From assembly GCA_949289215.1 (NCBI GenBank), contig CASENC010000048.1, positions 20,874-84,873 on the forward strand: 64,000 nucleotides of DNA. Direction: 5' to 3'. The DNA comes from an uncultured Bacteroidales bacterium (lineage in GTDB: Bacteria; Bacteroidota; Bacteroidia; Bacteroidales; Muribaculaceae). Positions within the stretch are counted from its first letter, which is position 1. Each line of letters begins with the position of its first letter. Below, one piece after another: positions 1-6,844 of this stretch. The translations under genes were made by a program, and so were the position numbers. The notes below the pieces were generated by a model. That model saw only the letters and a list, made by a program, of their open reading frames with translations, made no database searches and was not told the origin of the DNA.

Positions 1-248
1 TGGAAGCGTGTATCACCCCCTGCAACTATTTTCAGCGGCGTGGTAAAATCATATTGGCGGCATAGGTCGTGCCAATAGTTGATTTGGGATTGTGGTAATA
101 CCAATACTACCGAAGCATTGGCACCGGTGAACCGGCGAATGGTATGCATGAGTACCGGTTCTCCGGCCAATGGCAGGAATTGTTTGGGTATTGTCGAGCC
201 GAAACGGTTGCCCGAACCTCCGGCAACAATTATTGCGTAATAAGTCAT
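1..248 (-). CDS. ispD: 2-C-methyl-D-erythritol 4-phosphate cytidylyltransferase, N-terminal part
   Basis: The gene runs off the left edge; only about 82 N-terminal codons are present. The reverse-strand translation begins MTYYAIIVAGGSGNRFG and continues with TIPKQFLPLAGEPVL, the nucleotide-binding loop of the IspD/CDP-sugar pyrophosphorylase fold (Gly-rich GGSGNRFG followed by PKQF). IspD transfers CMP to methylerythritol phosphate in the non-mevalonate isoprenoid pathway in the cytosol. The start at 248 is the only sensible Met, directly before the conserved strand. A related cytidylyltransferase such as TarI/IspD2 cannot be excluded without the C-terminal half. The upstream leader holds a promoter and a strong terminator, described separately. 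Confidence 0.85.
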   Translation of the reverse strand, partial: MTYYAIIVAGGSGNRFGSTIPKQFLPLAGEPVLMHTIRRFTGANASVVLVLPQSQINYWHDLCRQYDFTTPLKIVAGGDTRF

Positions 249-352
249 CTTTTTAATTTGGAATGTTGAATCGGGAATTTTCCTTTATTCGTCGTTATTG
301 CAAAATAAATAAAAAACGATGTGTTGTGCAAATCTGACATGGTATATAAAGT

Positions 353-383
353 AAAAAGGAACTTTTCTGCAAAGTTCCTTTTT
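353..383. terminator. Perfect bidirectional hairpin terminator
   Basis: Arms AAAAAGGAACTTT (353-365) and AAAGTTCCTTTTT (371-383) are exact inverted repeats around a 5-nt loop, so each strand gives a GC-containing stem followed by a U run. On the minus strand it closes the candidate small RNA. Confidence 0.8.
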
Positions 384-436
384 AGGTCTTCAATAGGTAT
401 AACTTTTTAAGGTAAAAAAGATTGTTTTAGGTTTAT
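353..436 (-). ncRNA. Candidate small RNA or terminated leader upstream of ispD
   Basis: On the minus strand a promoter-like pair TTTG (473-470), 21-nt spacer, TACATTTG (448-441) would start RNA near 436. About 50 nt later comes a perfect 13-bp inverted repeat (353-365 with 371-383, loop of 5) ending in a U run. No ORF is visible in between. The transcript would be about 80 nt, ending roughly 100 nt before the ispD start. It could be a free-standing small RNA or a terminator-type leader controlling ispD. I do not recognise a named RNA family. The start position is inferred from motif spacing. Confidence 0.5.
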
Positions 437-440
437 GTTG

Positions 441-473
441 CAAATGTACACCCTTATTTTCGATTGTGGCAAA
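441..473 (-). promoter_or_regulatory. Bacteroidota-type promoter TTTG-N21-TACATTTG
   Basis: Minus strand reads TTTG (473-470), 21 nt, TACATTTG (448-441), matching the Bacteroidota -33/-7 pattern TTTG/TAnnTTTG in both boxes and spacing. It drives the candidate small RNA and possibly ispD. Confidence 0.6.
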
Positions 474-623
474 TAAAAATATATGTTTAAAAACTATGTT
501 TTTCTTTGCCGCTGTTAAGGAGTGTTATATGTGATATACGTAACATAGTATCGGTTAAATGATTACTGAATTTGTGTTTTCAAATATTCACAAAGTTAAA
601 TATTGTGAAGTTTGTCTTCCTGT

Positions 624-666
624 GCCGCTGCGATGGAAAAATGTTTCCATCGTGGCTGATTTTTTT
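624..666 (+). terminator. Orphan plus-strand terminator
   Basis: CGATGGAAA (631-639) pairs with TTTCCATCG (644-652); GCC/GGC extends the stem past a bulge, and seven T follow at 660-666. No plus-strand gene is visible upstream, so it may end a short untranslated RNA. Confidence 0.55.
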
Positions 667-774
667 AAGAATACAACGCGAATTTACCGAAAATAATTGG
701 ATTTTCAATGCTTGTTGGTTGCAAAATGCAATGATGCGGTCGATTAGTAAATTTGTTTAAAATTTGCTAATTGA

Positions 775-1539
775 TTAACGATTGCCTTTGCTCTTGAAGT
801 AGCCAATTTCAAGGTCGGTGCCGTTGAATGACGCATACGAGAATTTGCTGGTCCAGTCACCGAGTATCACTATGCGGGCGTTGCCCGATTGTAGCCGAAT
901 GTCCTCGACGATATGGAAGTGGCCGAAAATGTAGAAGTCTATTTCGGGGTGCGAGATGGAATATTCCTCGATGTAGCGTATAGTGCCGATACAATCGGGA
1001 TGCTCTTTGGTTGGTTCGCCCTTGTGTGAGTGACGGCTGTGGCTCGACCACCCGTGTGCAAACGGCACTGTCCATCGTGGGTGTATGGCCGAGTATAGGC
1101 GTTGGCAAAGGCGGTTGCGGAATAGTGCTCGCAGGAAATGTAGCATACGTGACTGGCGGCCCACGCCGTCGCCGTGTGCTAGGAAGAAACGGCGACCCAT
1201 GATGTCGCGCACCAAGGTGCCATCGACGACTTCTATCCCGAGTTCCTGAGGCAGGTAGTCGAATATCCATATATCGTGGTTGCCAATGAACCAATGCACT
1301 TTCACCCCGCTGTCGCTCAGTTCGGCAAGTTTGCCTAAGAAGCGCACGAAACCGCGCGGCACTACATAACGATATTCATACCAATAGTCGAGTATGTCGC
1401 CCATGAGGTACAATTCGGCCATCTCGTCGCGCACCGAGTCTATCCATTCAATCACACGACGTTCGGCGCGGTGGGTGTCGGCCATGTTGCCTGCGCCAAG
1501 GTGCAGGTCGGATATGAAAAATACTTTCTTTTTGCCCAT
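775..1539 (-). CDS. lpxH: UDP-2,3-diacylglucosamine diphosphatase-like metallophosphoesterase
   Basis: A 254-residue calcineurin-type phosphoesterase. Metal-ligand motifs appear in order: DLHLG (11-15), GDILDYWYEY (48-57), GNHD (86-89), AHGDG (121-125) and FGHFH near 205. The GD-x4-WYEY stretch and length match the Bacteroidota LpxH-like family, which cleaves UDP-2,3-diacylglucosamine to lipid X in lipid A synthesis at the inner face of the membrane. It follows the DUF59 gene by 15 bp on the same strand, so the two are probably co-transcribed. Divergence from the enterobacterial enzyme means the symbol rests on family resemblance. A generic metallophosphoesterase is the alternative. Confidence 0.8.
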   Translation of the reverse strand: MGKKKVFFISDLHLGAGNMADTHRAERRVIEWIDSVRDEMAELYLMGDILDYWYEYRYVVPRGFVRFLGKLAELSDSGVKVHWFIGNHDIWIFDYLPQELGIEVVDGTLVRDIMGRRFFLAHGDGVGRQSRMLHFLRALFRNRLCQRLYSAIHPRWTVPFAHGWSSHSRHSHKGEPTKEHPDCIGTIRYIEEYSISHPEIDFYIFGHFHIVEDIRLQSGNARIVILGDWTSKFSYASFNGTDLEIGYFKSKGNR

Positions 1540-1554
1540 TTTGGCTTAAGGGTG

Positions 1555-1875
1555 TTATAGCAGGCCTAATTCGAGTTTGGCCTCTTCGGTCATCATATCT
1601 TGGTTCCACTCAGGTTCAAATACGAGGCGCACTTCCACGCTTTTAACGCCGTCGATGCTTTCGAGTTTGGTGCGGATATCCTCCATTAGGAAATCCGAGG
1701 CAGGACATGACGGTGCAGTCAGCGTCATGTCGATTTTCACATTGCCGTTGTCTTCCACGTCGATGCCGTATATCAAGCCAAGGCTGTATATGTCAACCGG
1801 TATTTCCGGGTCATATACGGTTTTTAGTAACATCACTATTTTTTCTTCTATCTGTAATTTGGTATTCTCGTCCAT
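1555..1875 (-). CDS. MIP18/DUF59 family iron-sulfur assembly protein (SufT-like)
   Basis: 106 residues starting at MDENTK. The frame is open further upstream to 1902, but the preceding codons lie over the likely promoter. DPEIPVDIYSLGLIY (about 27-41) and LTAPSCPASD are the hallmarks of the MIP18/DUF59 family, with the conserved Cys of the APSCP motif. Relatives (SufT, PaaD-like, MIP18) help mature Fe-S proteins in the cytosol. It is first in a two-gene operon with the LpxH-like hydrolase. A minus-strand TAATTTTG box at 1891-1884 lies only 9 bp before the start codon. The specific client proteins are unknown. Confidence 0.85.
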   Translation of the reverse strand: MDENTKLQIEEKIVMLLKTVYDPEIPVDIYSLGLIYGIDVEDNGNVKIDMTLTAPSCPASDFLMEDIRTKLESIDGVKSVEVRLVFEPEWNQDMMTEEAKLELGLL

Positions 1876-1883
1876 AATGAGTG

Positions 1884-1920
1884 CAAAATTAAGATAAATC
1901 ACGGTTATTTATTAAATTTG
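1884..1920. promoter_or_regulatory. Back-to-back promoter boxes with very short leaders
   Basis: TAATTTTG on the minus strand (1891-1884) faces the DUF59 start at 1875, and TAAATTTG on the plus strand (1913-1920) sits 4 bp before the ATG at 1925. If the usual -7 spacing holds, both mRNAs are nearly leaderless. No convincing -33 TTTG is seen for either. Confidence 0.5.
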
Positions 1921-1924
1921 CGGC

Positions 1925-2176
1925 ATGAAAAAATTCAAGCGATGGCTTTCAAGCTTGTCATTTCGGACCGGAGTAGCTGTGTTGCTCATGTGCATTCCGT
2001 TTTATGTATTATCGGCGGTGCAGTTCTTTTTGCCTATAAGTATCGAGGCGAAAGGGGTGTTGTGGGTGATGCTTTTCGGGCTTGCCAAGATTGCGCAATA
2101 TGGAGGTTTGACAATTCTTGGAGTTGAGGGTTTCCGCAGATTGAAGTTGCAAATAGCTTCGTGGCGTAAAAAATAA
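1925..2176 (+). CDS. Small membrane protein, function unknown
   Basis: 83 residues with a basic N-terminus, two hydrophobic segments (about 14-37 and 43-64) and a basic C-terminus (FRRLKLQIASWRKK). It loosely resembles the short two-helix 'transporter suffix domain' proteins in its layout of helix, PI-S-x-EAK linker, helix with a Gly-x-Glu, then lysines; that is a recollection, not a search result. It lies 4 bp before the TIGR02757 gene and so is likely co-transcribed with it. An overlapping frame at 1918-2127 is rejected because it lacks membrane or family features. No function is proposed. Confidence 0.6.
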   Translation: MKKFKRWLSSLSFRTGVAVLLMCIPFYVLSAVQFFLPISIEAKGVLWVMLFGLAKIAQYGGLTILGVEGFRRLKLQIASWRKK

Positions 2177-2180
2177 TTAT

Positions 2181-2987
2181 ATGGATTTTAACAGTGAAGA
2201 ATTTATCCGTTTGCGCGATTTCCTTGATTCTGAGGCTGAACGGATTAATAATATCGGGTTTATAGCCAATGACCCGGTGCAGTTCCCACGGCGGTTTGAG
2301 CAGTTGCAAGATATAGAACTTGTGGCATTTTTGTCGGCTACCATAGCTTGGGGTAACCGTAAAATGATATGCAATAATTGTGAAAAGATGCTTGCAATGA
2401 TGGAAGGAGATCCTTTGGGCTATGTAATGGACGAGGCATATGAACAATTGCCTGACGGATTGAATATCCACCGAACGTTTTTCGCACGTAATTTTAAATA
2501 TATGTTGCGTGGTTTTCGGGCCATATTTGAGAAATATGGCTCGTTGCATGATTTTGCTGCGCATTTCGACGTTGGCAGCGATGATGCACCATCGTGGAGG
2601 CTTGTGGAACTTATGCAACAGCAGTTTTCGGAGGCTAATGGAGGGTTGGCCGATTCGCGTTGCCTGCCCGGGAAACTTGCCGATACGGCTCTTAAACGCA
2701 TTAATATGGCTTTGCGTTGGCTTGTGCGAAATGACGGTATTGTAGATATGGGAGTATGGACGTGCATAAAGCCATCCCGGTTGTTCATTCCGCTTGATGT
2801 GCATGTAGGAGATACAGCCCGAGCATTGGGTTTGGTGACGCGCCGGGCCAATGATCGCCGCACGGTTATGGAATTAACCGGTATATTGCGTCAAATGCGT
2901 CCGGGTGATCCGGTGATTTATGATTTTGCTCTTTTCGGCATTGGCATCGGTGACAAGTATCTTGCACCTTCGTTGAAGAATGTATAA
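2181..2987 (+). CDS. TIGR02757/DUF2400 family protein
   Basis: 268 residues. Features I recognise from this Bacteroidota-rich family are the N-terminal NDPVQFPRRF, the LVAFLSATIAWGNRKMI helix, and the C-terminal LFIPLDVHVGDTARALGL followed by DPVIYDFALFGIG. The PLDVHV segment and helical make-up recall the helix-hairpin-helix DNA glycosylase fold, so a nucleic-acid role is possible but unproven. It follows the small membrane gene by 4 bp and ends just before a hairpin terminator. Confidence 0.85.
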   Translation: MDFNSEEFIRLRDFLDSEAERINNIGFIANDPVQFPRRFEQLQDIELVAFLSATIAWGNRKMICNNCEKMLAMMEGDPLGYVMDEAYEQLPDGLNIHRTFFARNFKYMLRGFRAIFEKYGSLHDFAAHFDVGSDDAPSWRLVELMQQQFSEANGGLADSRCLPGKLADTALKRINMALRWLVRNDGIVDMGVWTCIKPSRLFIPLDVHVGDTARALGLVTRRANDRRTVMELTGILRQMRPGDPVIYDFALFGIGIGDKYLAPSLKNV

Positions 2988-2990
2988 ACA

Positions 2991-3036
2991 AAAATAAGAT
3001 GAGTCACTTTTAGTGAGAAACTCATCTTATTTTTTT
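2991..3036. terminator. Bidirectional terminator between TIGR02757 gene and ddl
   Basis: AAAATAAGATGAGT (2991-3004) is the exact inverse of ACTCATCTTATTTT (3020-3033), with an inner CACT/AGTG stem and a run of T. It lies between convergent genes and can serve both. Confidence 0.9.
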
Positions 3037-3056
3037 GGTGTTTATCTTGTTGTTTA

Positions 3057-4235
3057 TTATTTGGTTTTGATACCGCCTTTTATGCCGCCTCCAAGGTTGA
3101 AAATATTGTGGTCGTAAGAGACGGTTTTCATCCCTTGTTCGCGTTTACGCTTTATGGCGAGTTCTACCAGTCGGTCCATCAGTTGTTCGAAGTTGATGCC
3201 TGTTGCTTCCCACAGGTAGAACGACAGCGAACCCGGTATAGTATTTATTTCGTTCACGTAAATATTGCGTGTTTTGCGGTCGATAATCATATCGACACGG
3301 CTTACTCCGTGGCACGATAATACACGGAATGTTTCTCTGGCAAGGAATTGTATGCGCTCGGTTTCTTCCTTTGGCAAGTCGGCAGGAATGCGTTTTTGTG
3401 ATGCTTGCATGCCTTTGGCACCTTTTGTTCCACCCACGTATTTGTCTTCGTACGACAAGATTTCACCGCTCTTGATAGGCTCTTCAAGCACCGAAGCTTC
3501 ACATTCGTCACAATCGCCGAGAACCGAACAGTTGATTTCTTGCAATTCTTCTACCATGTCTTCAACGATGATGCGGGTTGTGTAGATTTCGGCTCCGTCA
3601 ACTTTTTCAATAAGTTCCTCGCGGTTGCGTGCACGGCCAATGCCTACGCTTGAACCAAGATTGGCCGGTTTGACTATTACAGGATAACCGATTTTTCGCT
3701 CAATTTGGGCAATAATTTCATCTCGACGAGAAAACCATTCCTTATCGGAAAACCAAACATAATCTACAACAGGAATGTCGCATGACTTAAGAATCATTTT
3801 CATTGTGATTTTGTCCATGCCGTTTGCACTCGACAATGTGCTGCAGCCTGCATACGGAATGCCTATTGTTTCAAGCACTCCTTCAAATATGCCGTCTTCA
3901 CCATTCGAACCATGCAACACCGGAATAACTACATCAAGATGTTTGAATACTTGAGAGCCAAAGAGACTCCGTTTCTTCTTGTATAAGTTGTAATCGCCGA
4001 AAGTCGGCTCCATATACACTTCTTCCACTTGAGCAAGCAGGTTGGCAGTGTTGCGATAGTTTTGTATGTCGAGCAAAGCATCGCCGGTGTACCATTTCCC
4101 TTGTTTTGAAATATAGATGGGAATAACGTCATATTTGTCTTTATTTATGGCGTGCATTGCTTGTGAAGCCGATATCACCGAGATTTCATGTTCGGTAGAG
4201 CGTCCTCCGAAAAACACTCCGATAGTTGTTTTCAT
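3057..4235 (-). CDS. ddl: D-alanine--D-alanine ligase (long form)
   Basis: 392 residues, ATP-grasp fold. FGGRSTEHEISVISA near the N-terminus is the Ddl signature; KPANLGSSVGI, the omega-loop region YEDKYVGG and the C-terminal VNEINTIPGSLSFYLWEATG give the ATP, D-Ala and Mg sites. It joins two D-Ala molecules for the cell-wall stem peptide. The Y-x-x-KY loop fits a D-Ala-D-Ala enzyme rather than a VanA-type D-Ala-D-Lac ligase. At about 390 residues it is longer than DdlB (about 300). It is the last gene of an operon after the membrane MurF-like ligase (33-bp gap), so its dipeptide may feed that enzyme. Confidence 0.92.
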   Translation of the reverse strand: MKTTIGVFFGGRSTEHEISVISASQAMHAINKDKYDVIPIYISKQGKWYTGDALLDIQNYRNTANLLAQVEEVYMEPTFGDYNLYKKKRSLFGSQVFKHLDVVIPVLHGSNGEDGIFEGVLETIGIPYAGCSTLSSANGMDKITMKMILKSCDIPVVDYVWFSDKEWFSRRDEIIAQIERKIGYPVIVKPANLGSSVGIGRARNREELIEKVDGAEIYTTRIIVEDMVEELQEINCSVLGDCDECEASVLEEPIKSGEILSYEDKYVGGTKGAKGMQASQKRIPADLPKEETERIQFLARETFRVLSCHGVSRVDMIIDRKTRNIYVNEINTIPGSLSFYLWEATGINFEQLMDRLVELAIKRKREQGMKTVSYDHNIFNLGGGIKGGIKTK

Positions 4236-4268
4236 TTTTTAATGAGTTATGTATTATGTGAAATTTTT

Positions 4269-5876
4269 TTATTTGAAAGTGTCGGGCAAGTCGTTCTCAT
4301 AAAGCACGGTGTCACCCGGACGGGCTATGGAGAGTAACGTTTTTTGTGCATCGGCAAATGTAGCTACGGTATGCACTGCAAGTGCTTTCGGCTGCTTGCG
4401 CTTGATGCCGGTTGTTATTGCTTCGCGATTGTATTCGCCTACGATGATTGCCACGTCGCACGTTTCGGCAATGTGCTCGCCGAATAATTCGTTGTAATGC
4501 TCTTGTTTAGAACCAAGTTCAATCATTCCCGGGGTGATTACAACCCGTTTTCCTCCTGTCATGCCTGCCAATACGTCAAGAGCCATGCGAGAGCCGTCGG
4601 GGTTTGAGTTGAAGGCATCGTCGATTATGGTGATGCCTGCGGGTGTGCGTTTCACGTTCAGGCGATGTTCCACCTGTTCGATTTTACTCACGGCATATTG
4701 TATCTTGCTGTCGGGCACGCCAAGGCGCATTGCCATGATTACGGCGGCAATCAGGTTGGAAATATTGCATTCTCCCACAAGGCGTGTGGTTAGTTCTATC
4801 GATTTGCCTTCGCCCACCACCTTGAACGACGTTCCGCGTGCCGAGTATGTTACATCTTCGGCGTGATAGTCGCTGCCATCGGCTGGTTTTACGGTGTAGC
4901 GTTTCACTTCCACGTTCTTCACCGGGCGGTTGGCCACGTATGGGAAATCGTTGTTGAGTACGCCGAAACCGTCGGCGGGCAAGGCATCGATAAGTTCAAA
5001 CTTGGTGCGCTGCACATTCTCGATGGTCTTGAACGATTCCAAATGTTGTTCGCCCACGGCTGTCACTATGCCGTACTGGGGGTGCACTATATCGCAAATT
5101 TCACGAATGTCGCCAATGTTCTTTGCCCCCATCTCCACAATGAAAAGGTTGTTGTAGGGCTGTAGCATTTCGCGCACGGTACGCACAACGCCCATGGGCG
5201 TATTGAAACTGCCTGGAGTCATCAATACCGAGTATTTTTCGCTGAGTATGCGGTACAGGTAGTGCTTGGTGCTCGTTTTGCCATAGCTGCCGGTGATGCC
5301 CACTACCGTCATGCCGGGCATTTGGGCAAGGATGCGGCGTGCGTCGTCGATATAGCGGTTGTTTATGGCTTTTTCCACCGGTTTGAGCAACCAGTTTACC
5401 CCAAGCGTTATTGCCGATGACAGTGCCGTTGCAAGCATCATCACGAGTGCAAAGGTGTGCAATATGCCTATGCTGTCGGCACTGCTGTAAAATATTGCTG
5501 CCAGTGCGGCCACCAACCATGTGAGCAGGTTGACGGAGGCGAAAAGCCTCCACACGCGCTTGGTGAACACGAGCGGTTTCTTCGACTTGCGTGTCATAAT
5601 CACCACGCACTCGATGGCCATGATTGCAAGCACTATGCCCACTACGAATATCGATTGGGCAAACATGGAAATCATCAGTATGAATAGTGCCGCATTCAGC
5701 AGGCGGCGTGGCGACAGGGTGTCGCCGCTTGTGGTTATCCACCGCGAGTAACGCTCGTTGCGGTAGGAGTTTTGTTGCAGCATTTGCAAGTCGCGGGTTA
5801 CGACTGTGCCAAACAGCACCACCGACACTGCGGCGAGCAGTGCGTATATTGTGATTATAATTCCGAGTCCTATCAT
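4269..5876 (-). CDS. Membrane-anchored MurF-like ligase
   Basis: 535 residues. The first 165 or so hold about four to five membrane segments (roughly 1-25, 60-92, 112-132, 138-162). They are followed by a Mur ligase core: P-loop GITGSYGKTSTK (193-204), SFNTPMGVVRTVRE, VEMGAKNIGDI, a GEQHLESF stretch and a C-terminal domain with DDAFNSNPDGSRMALDVL. This core is MurF-like (adds a D-Ala-D-Ala type dipeptide), and ddl is the next gene. Canonical soluble MurF has an N-terminal UDP-tripeptide binding domain, which is absent here and replaced by membrane helices. It could act on a lipid-linked or other substrate; that is inference. Confidence 0.8.
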   Translation of the reverse strand: MIGLGIIITIYALLAAVSVVLFGTVVTRDLQMLQQNSYRNERYSRWITTSGDTLSPRRLLNAALFILMISMFAQSIFVVGIVLAIMAIECVVIMTRKSKKPLVFTKRVWRLFASVNLLTWLVAALAAIFYSSADSIGILHTFALVMMLATALSSAITLGVNWLLKPVEKAINNRYIDDARRILAQMPGMTVVGITGSYGKTSTKHYLYRILSEKYSVLMTPGSFNTPMGVVRTVREMLQPYNNLFIVEMGAKNIGDIREICDIVHPQYGIVTAVGEQHLESFKTIENVQRTKFELIDALPADGFGVLNNDFPYVANRPVKNVEVKRYTVKPADGSDYHAEDVTYSARGTSFKVVGEGKSIELTTRLVGECNISNLIAAVIMAMRLGVPDSKIQYAVSKIEQVEHRLNVKRTPAGITIIDDAFNSNPDGSRMALDVLAGMTGGKRVVITPGMIELGSKQEHYNELFGEHIAETCDVAIIVGEYNREAITTGIKRKQPKALAVHTVATFADAQKTLLSIARPGDTVLYENDLPDTFK

Positions 5877-5883
5877 ATTAGTG

Positions 5884-6663
5884 TTACGAGTGTTTCATTT
5901 CTTCGCTTAAAAAGCTGCGTATTACGGCGGCAAATTGGTAGGGATTGTCGAGGAAACTGTAGTGCCCCGCGCCGCTGAATGTTACGAGGCCAGCATCGGG
6001 AATAAGGTGTTCCATCTTCCGTGCATCGGCCAGCGGGGTGGCGGTGTCGTTTTCCCCCCATACCAGTAGGGTGGGGCATTTTATCATCGGCATCAGGTGG
6101 CATAGGTCTTCGTTGACCACGCGGCTCATTATGCGGCGCATCATGGGCGATGCGTTGTTATAGTCGCTTGAACCCACGCGGCGGCGGTAGTTGTCGATTA
6201 TATTGTCGGCACGGTTGCGCCCCACAAGTAGTGGCAGCAGGCGGCGGTAGGCTTTGTAACTGTACACCTTGAAGTAATACTTCAGGCTGCGACGTGGTTT
6301 CACTCCAGCGGCATCAATCAGTATGAGTTTTGCCACGTCATTGCGCGAGGCATACATGATGCCCACTCGTCCGCCGAATGAGTGTCCCATCATTATGGGG
6401 CGGCTTATGTGCTCGGCTTTCACCATCTGTTCTATGATGGCTGTGTATTGCTCCATGCCCCATTCAACGGGAGGCTCGGTGCTGTCGCCAAATCCCGGGA
6501 AGTCCACGTTATAGACGGTGAAACTGCCAGTGAGCAACCGCTCGATGCTTGCCAGCGTGGTGTGGTTGCACCCCCAGCCATGCATGAGTATGACGGTCTG
6601 GTTGCCAGTGCCTTCCACCGTGTAGCAAAATTCCACGTCTTGAGCCTTTATAACCTTTTTCAT
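5884..6663 (-). CDS. Alpha/beta hydrolase of the cell-wall operon
   Basis: 259 residues with the complete alpha/beta-hydrolase set: oxyanion motif HGWGCNHT (28-35), nucleophile Ser95 in GHSFGG, Asp206 in GENDTATP and His234 in GAGHYSF. No signal peptide, so cytosolic. It is the first gene of an operon with the MurF-like ligase (7-bp gap) and ddl. The substrate is unknown; an esterase or amidase step in the same wall-related pathway is suggested by context only. A promoter TTTG-N20-TAATTTTG lies immediately upstream. Confidence 0.85.
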   Translation of the reverse strand: MKKVIKAQDVEFCYTVEGTGNQTVILMHGWGCNHTTLASIERLLTGSFTVYNVDFPGFGDSTEPPVEWGMEQYTAIIEQMVKAEHISRPIMMGHSFGGRVGIMYASRNDVAKLILIDAAGVKPRRSLKYYFKVYSYKAYRRLLPLLVGRNRADNIIDNYRRRVGSSDYNNASPMMRRIMSRVVNEDLCHLMPMIKCPTLLVWGENDTATPLADARKMEHLIPDAGLVTFSGAGHYSFLDNPYQFAAVIRSFLSEEMKHS

Positions 6664-6684
6664 ATCCTTGCCAAAAACAAGTCA

Positions 6685-6716
6685 CAAAATTAGGAACACT
6701 TTTCGGCTTAAGCAAA
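6685..6716 (-). promoter_or_regulatory. Promoter of hydrolase-murF-ddl operon
   Basis: Minus strand TTTG (6716-6713), 20-nt spacer, TAATTTTG (6692-6685), an exact Bacteroidota-type pair, with the start codon 22 nt downstream at 6663. Confidence 0.7.
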
Positions 6717-6814
6717 AAAATCGCCCGAAACTGCTGATTTGAGTTGCAGCTTGCATTGCGGCCATGTTTAACATTGTTTGTATGGAAATAATTGCGTTTA
6801 GTGGGTAAATTCTT

Positions 6815-6822
6815 TATTTTTG
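6815..6822 (+). promoter_or_regulatory. Promoter box TATTTTTG before the lanthipeptide locus
   Basis: TATTTTTG matches TAnnTTTG, and ATTG at 6791-6794 (20-nt spacing) resembles the -33 TTTG. Start near 6829 would give a 16-nt leader to the first gene at 6845. Confidence 0.55.
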
Positions 6823-6844
6823 AAATTGATAATTCCATCTGAAT

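Larger units (their letters stand above)
384..774. other. Gene-poor intergenic region (391 bp)
   Basis: AT-rich stretch between the terminator at 353-383 and the LpxH-like gene. It holds the minus-strand promoter at 441-473 and a plus-strand terminator at 624-666. The one plus-strand reading frame here (572-760) has no family signature and contains that terminator, so I do not call it. Nothing else is recognised. Confidence 0.6.

Noticed and set aside
572-760. Plus-strand 62-residue reading frame upstream of the LpxH-like gene
   Set aside because: No family features, AT-driven composition, and a terminator hairpin lies inside it.
1918-2127. Alternative frame over the small membrane protein
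   Set aside because: The 1925-2176 frame has a clear two-helix membrane pattern and a sensible start after the promoter; the other frame has neither.
3057-6663. Vancomycin (van) resistance cassette
   Set aside because: The ligase has the D-Ala-D-Ala type Y-x-x-KY loop, and there is no VanH dehydrogenase or VanX dipeptidase nearby.
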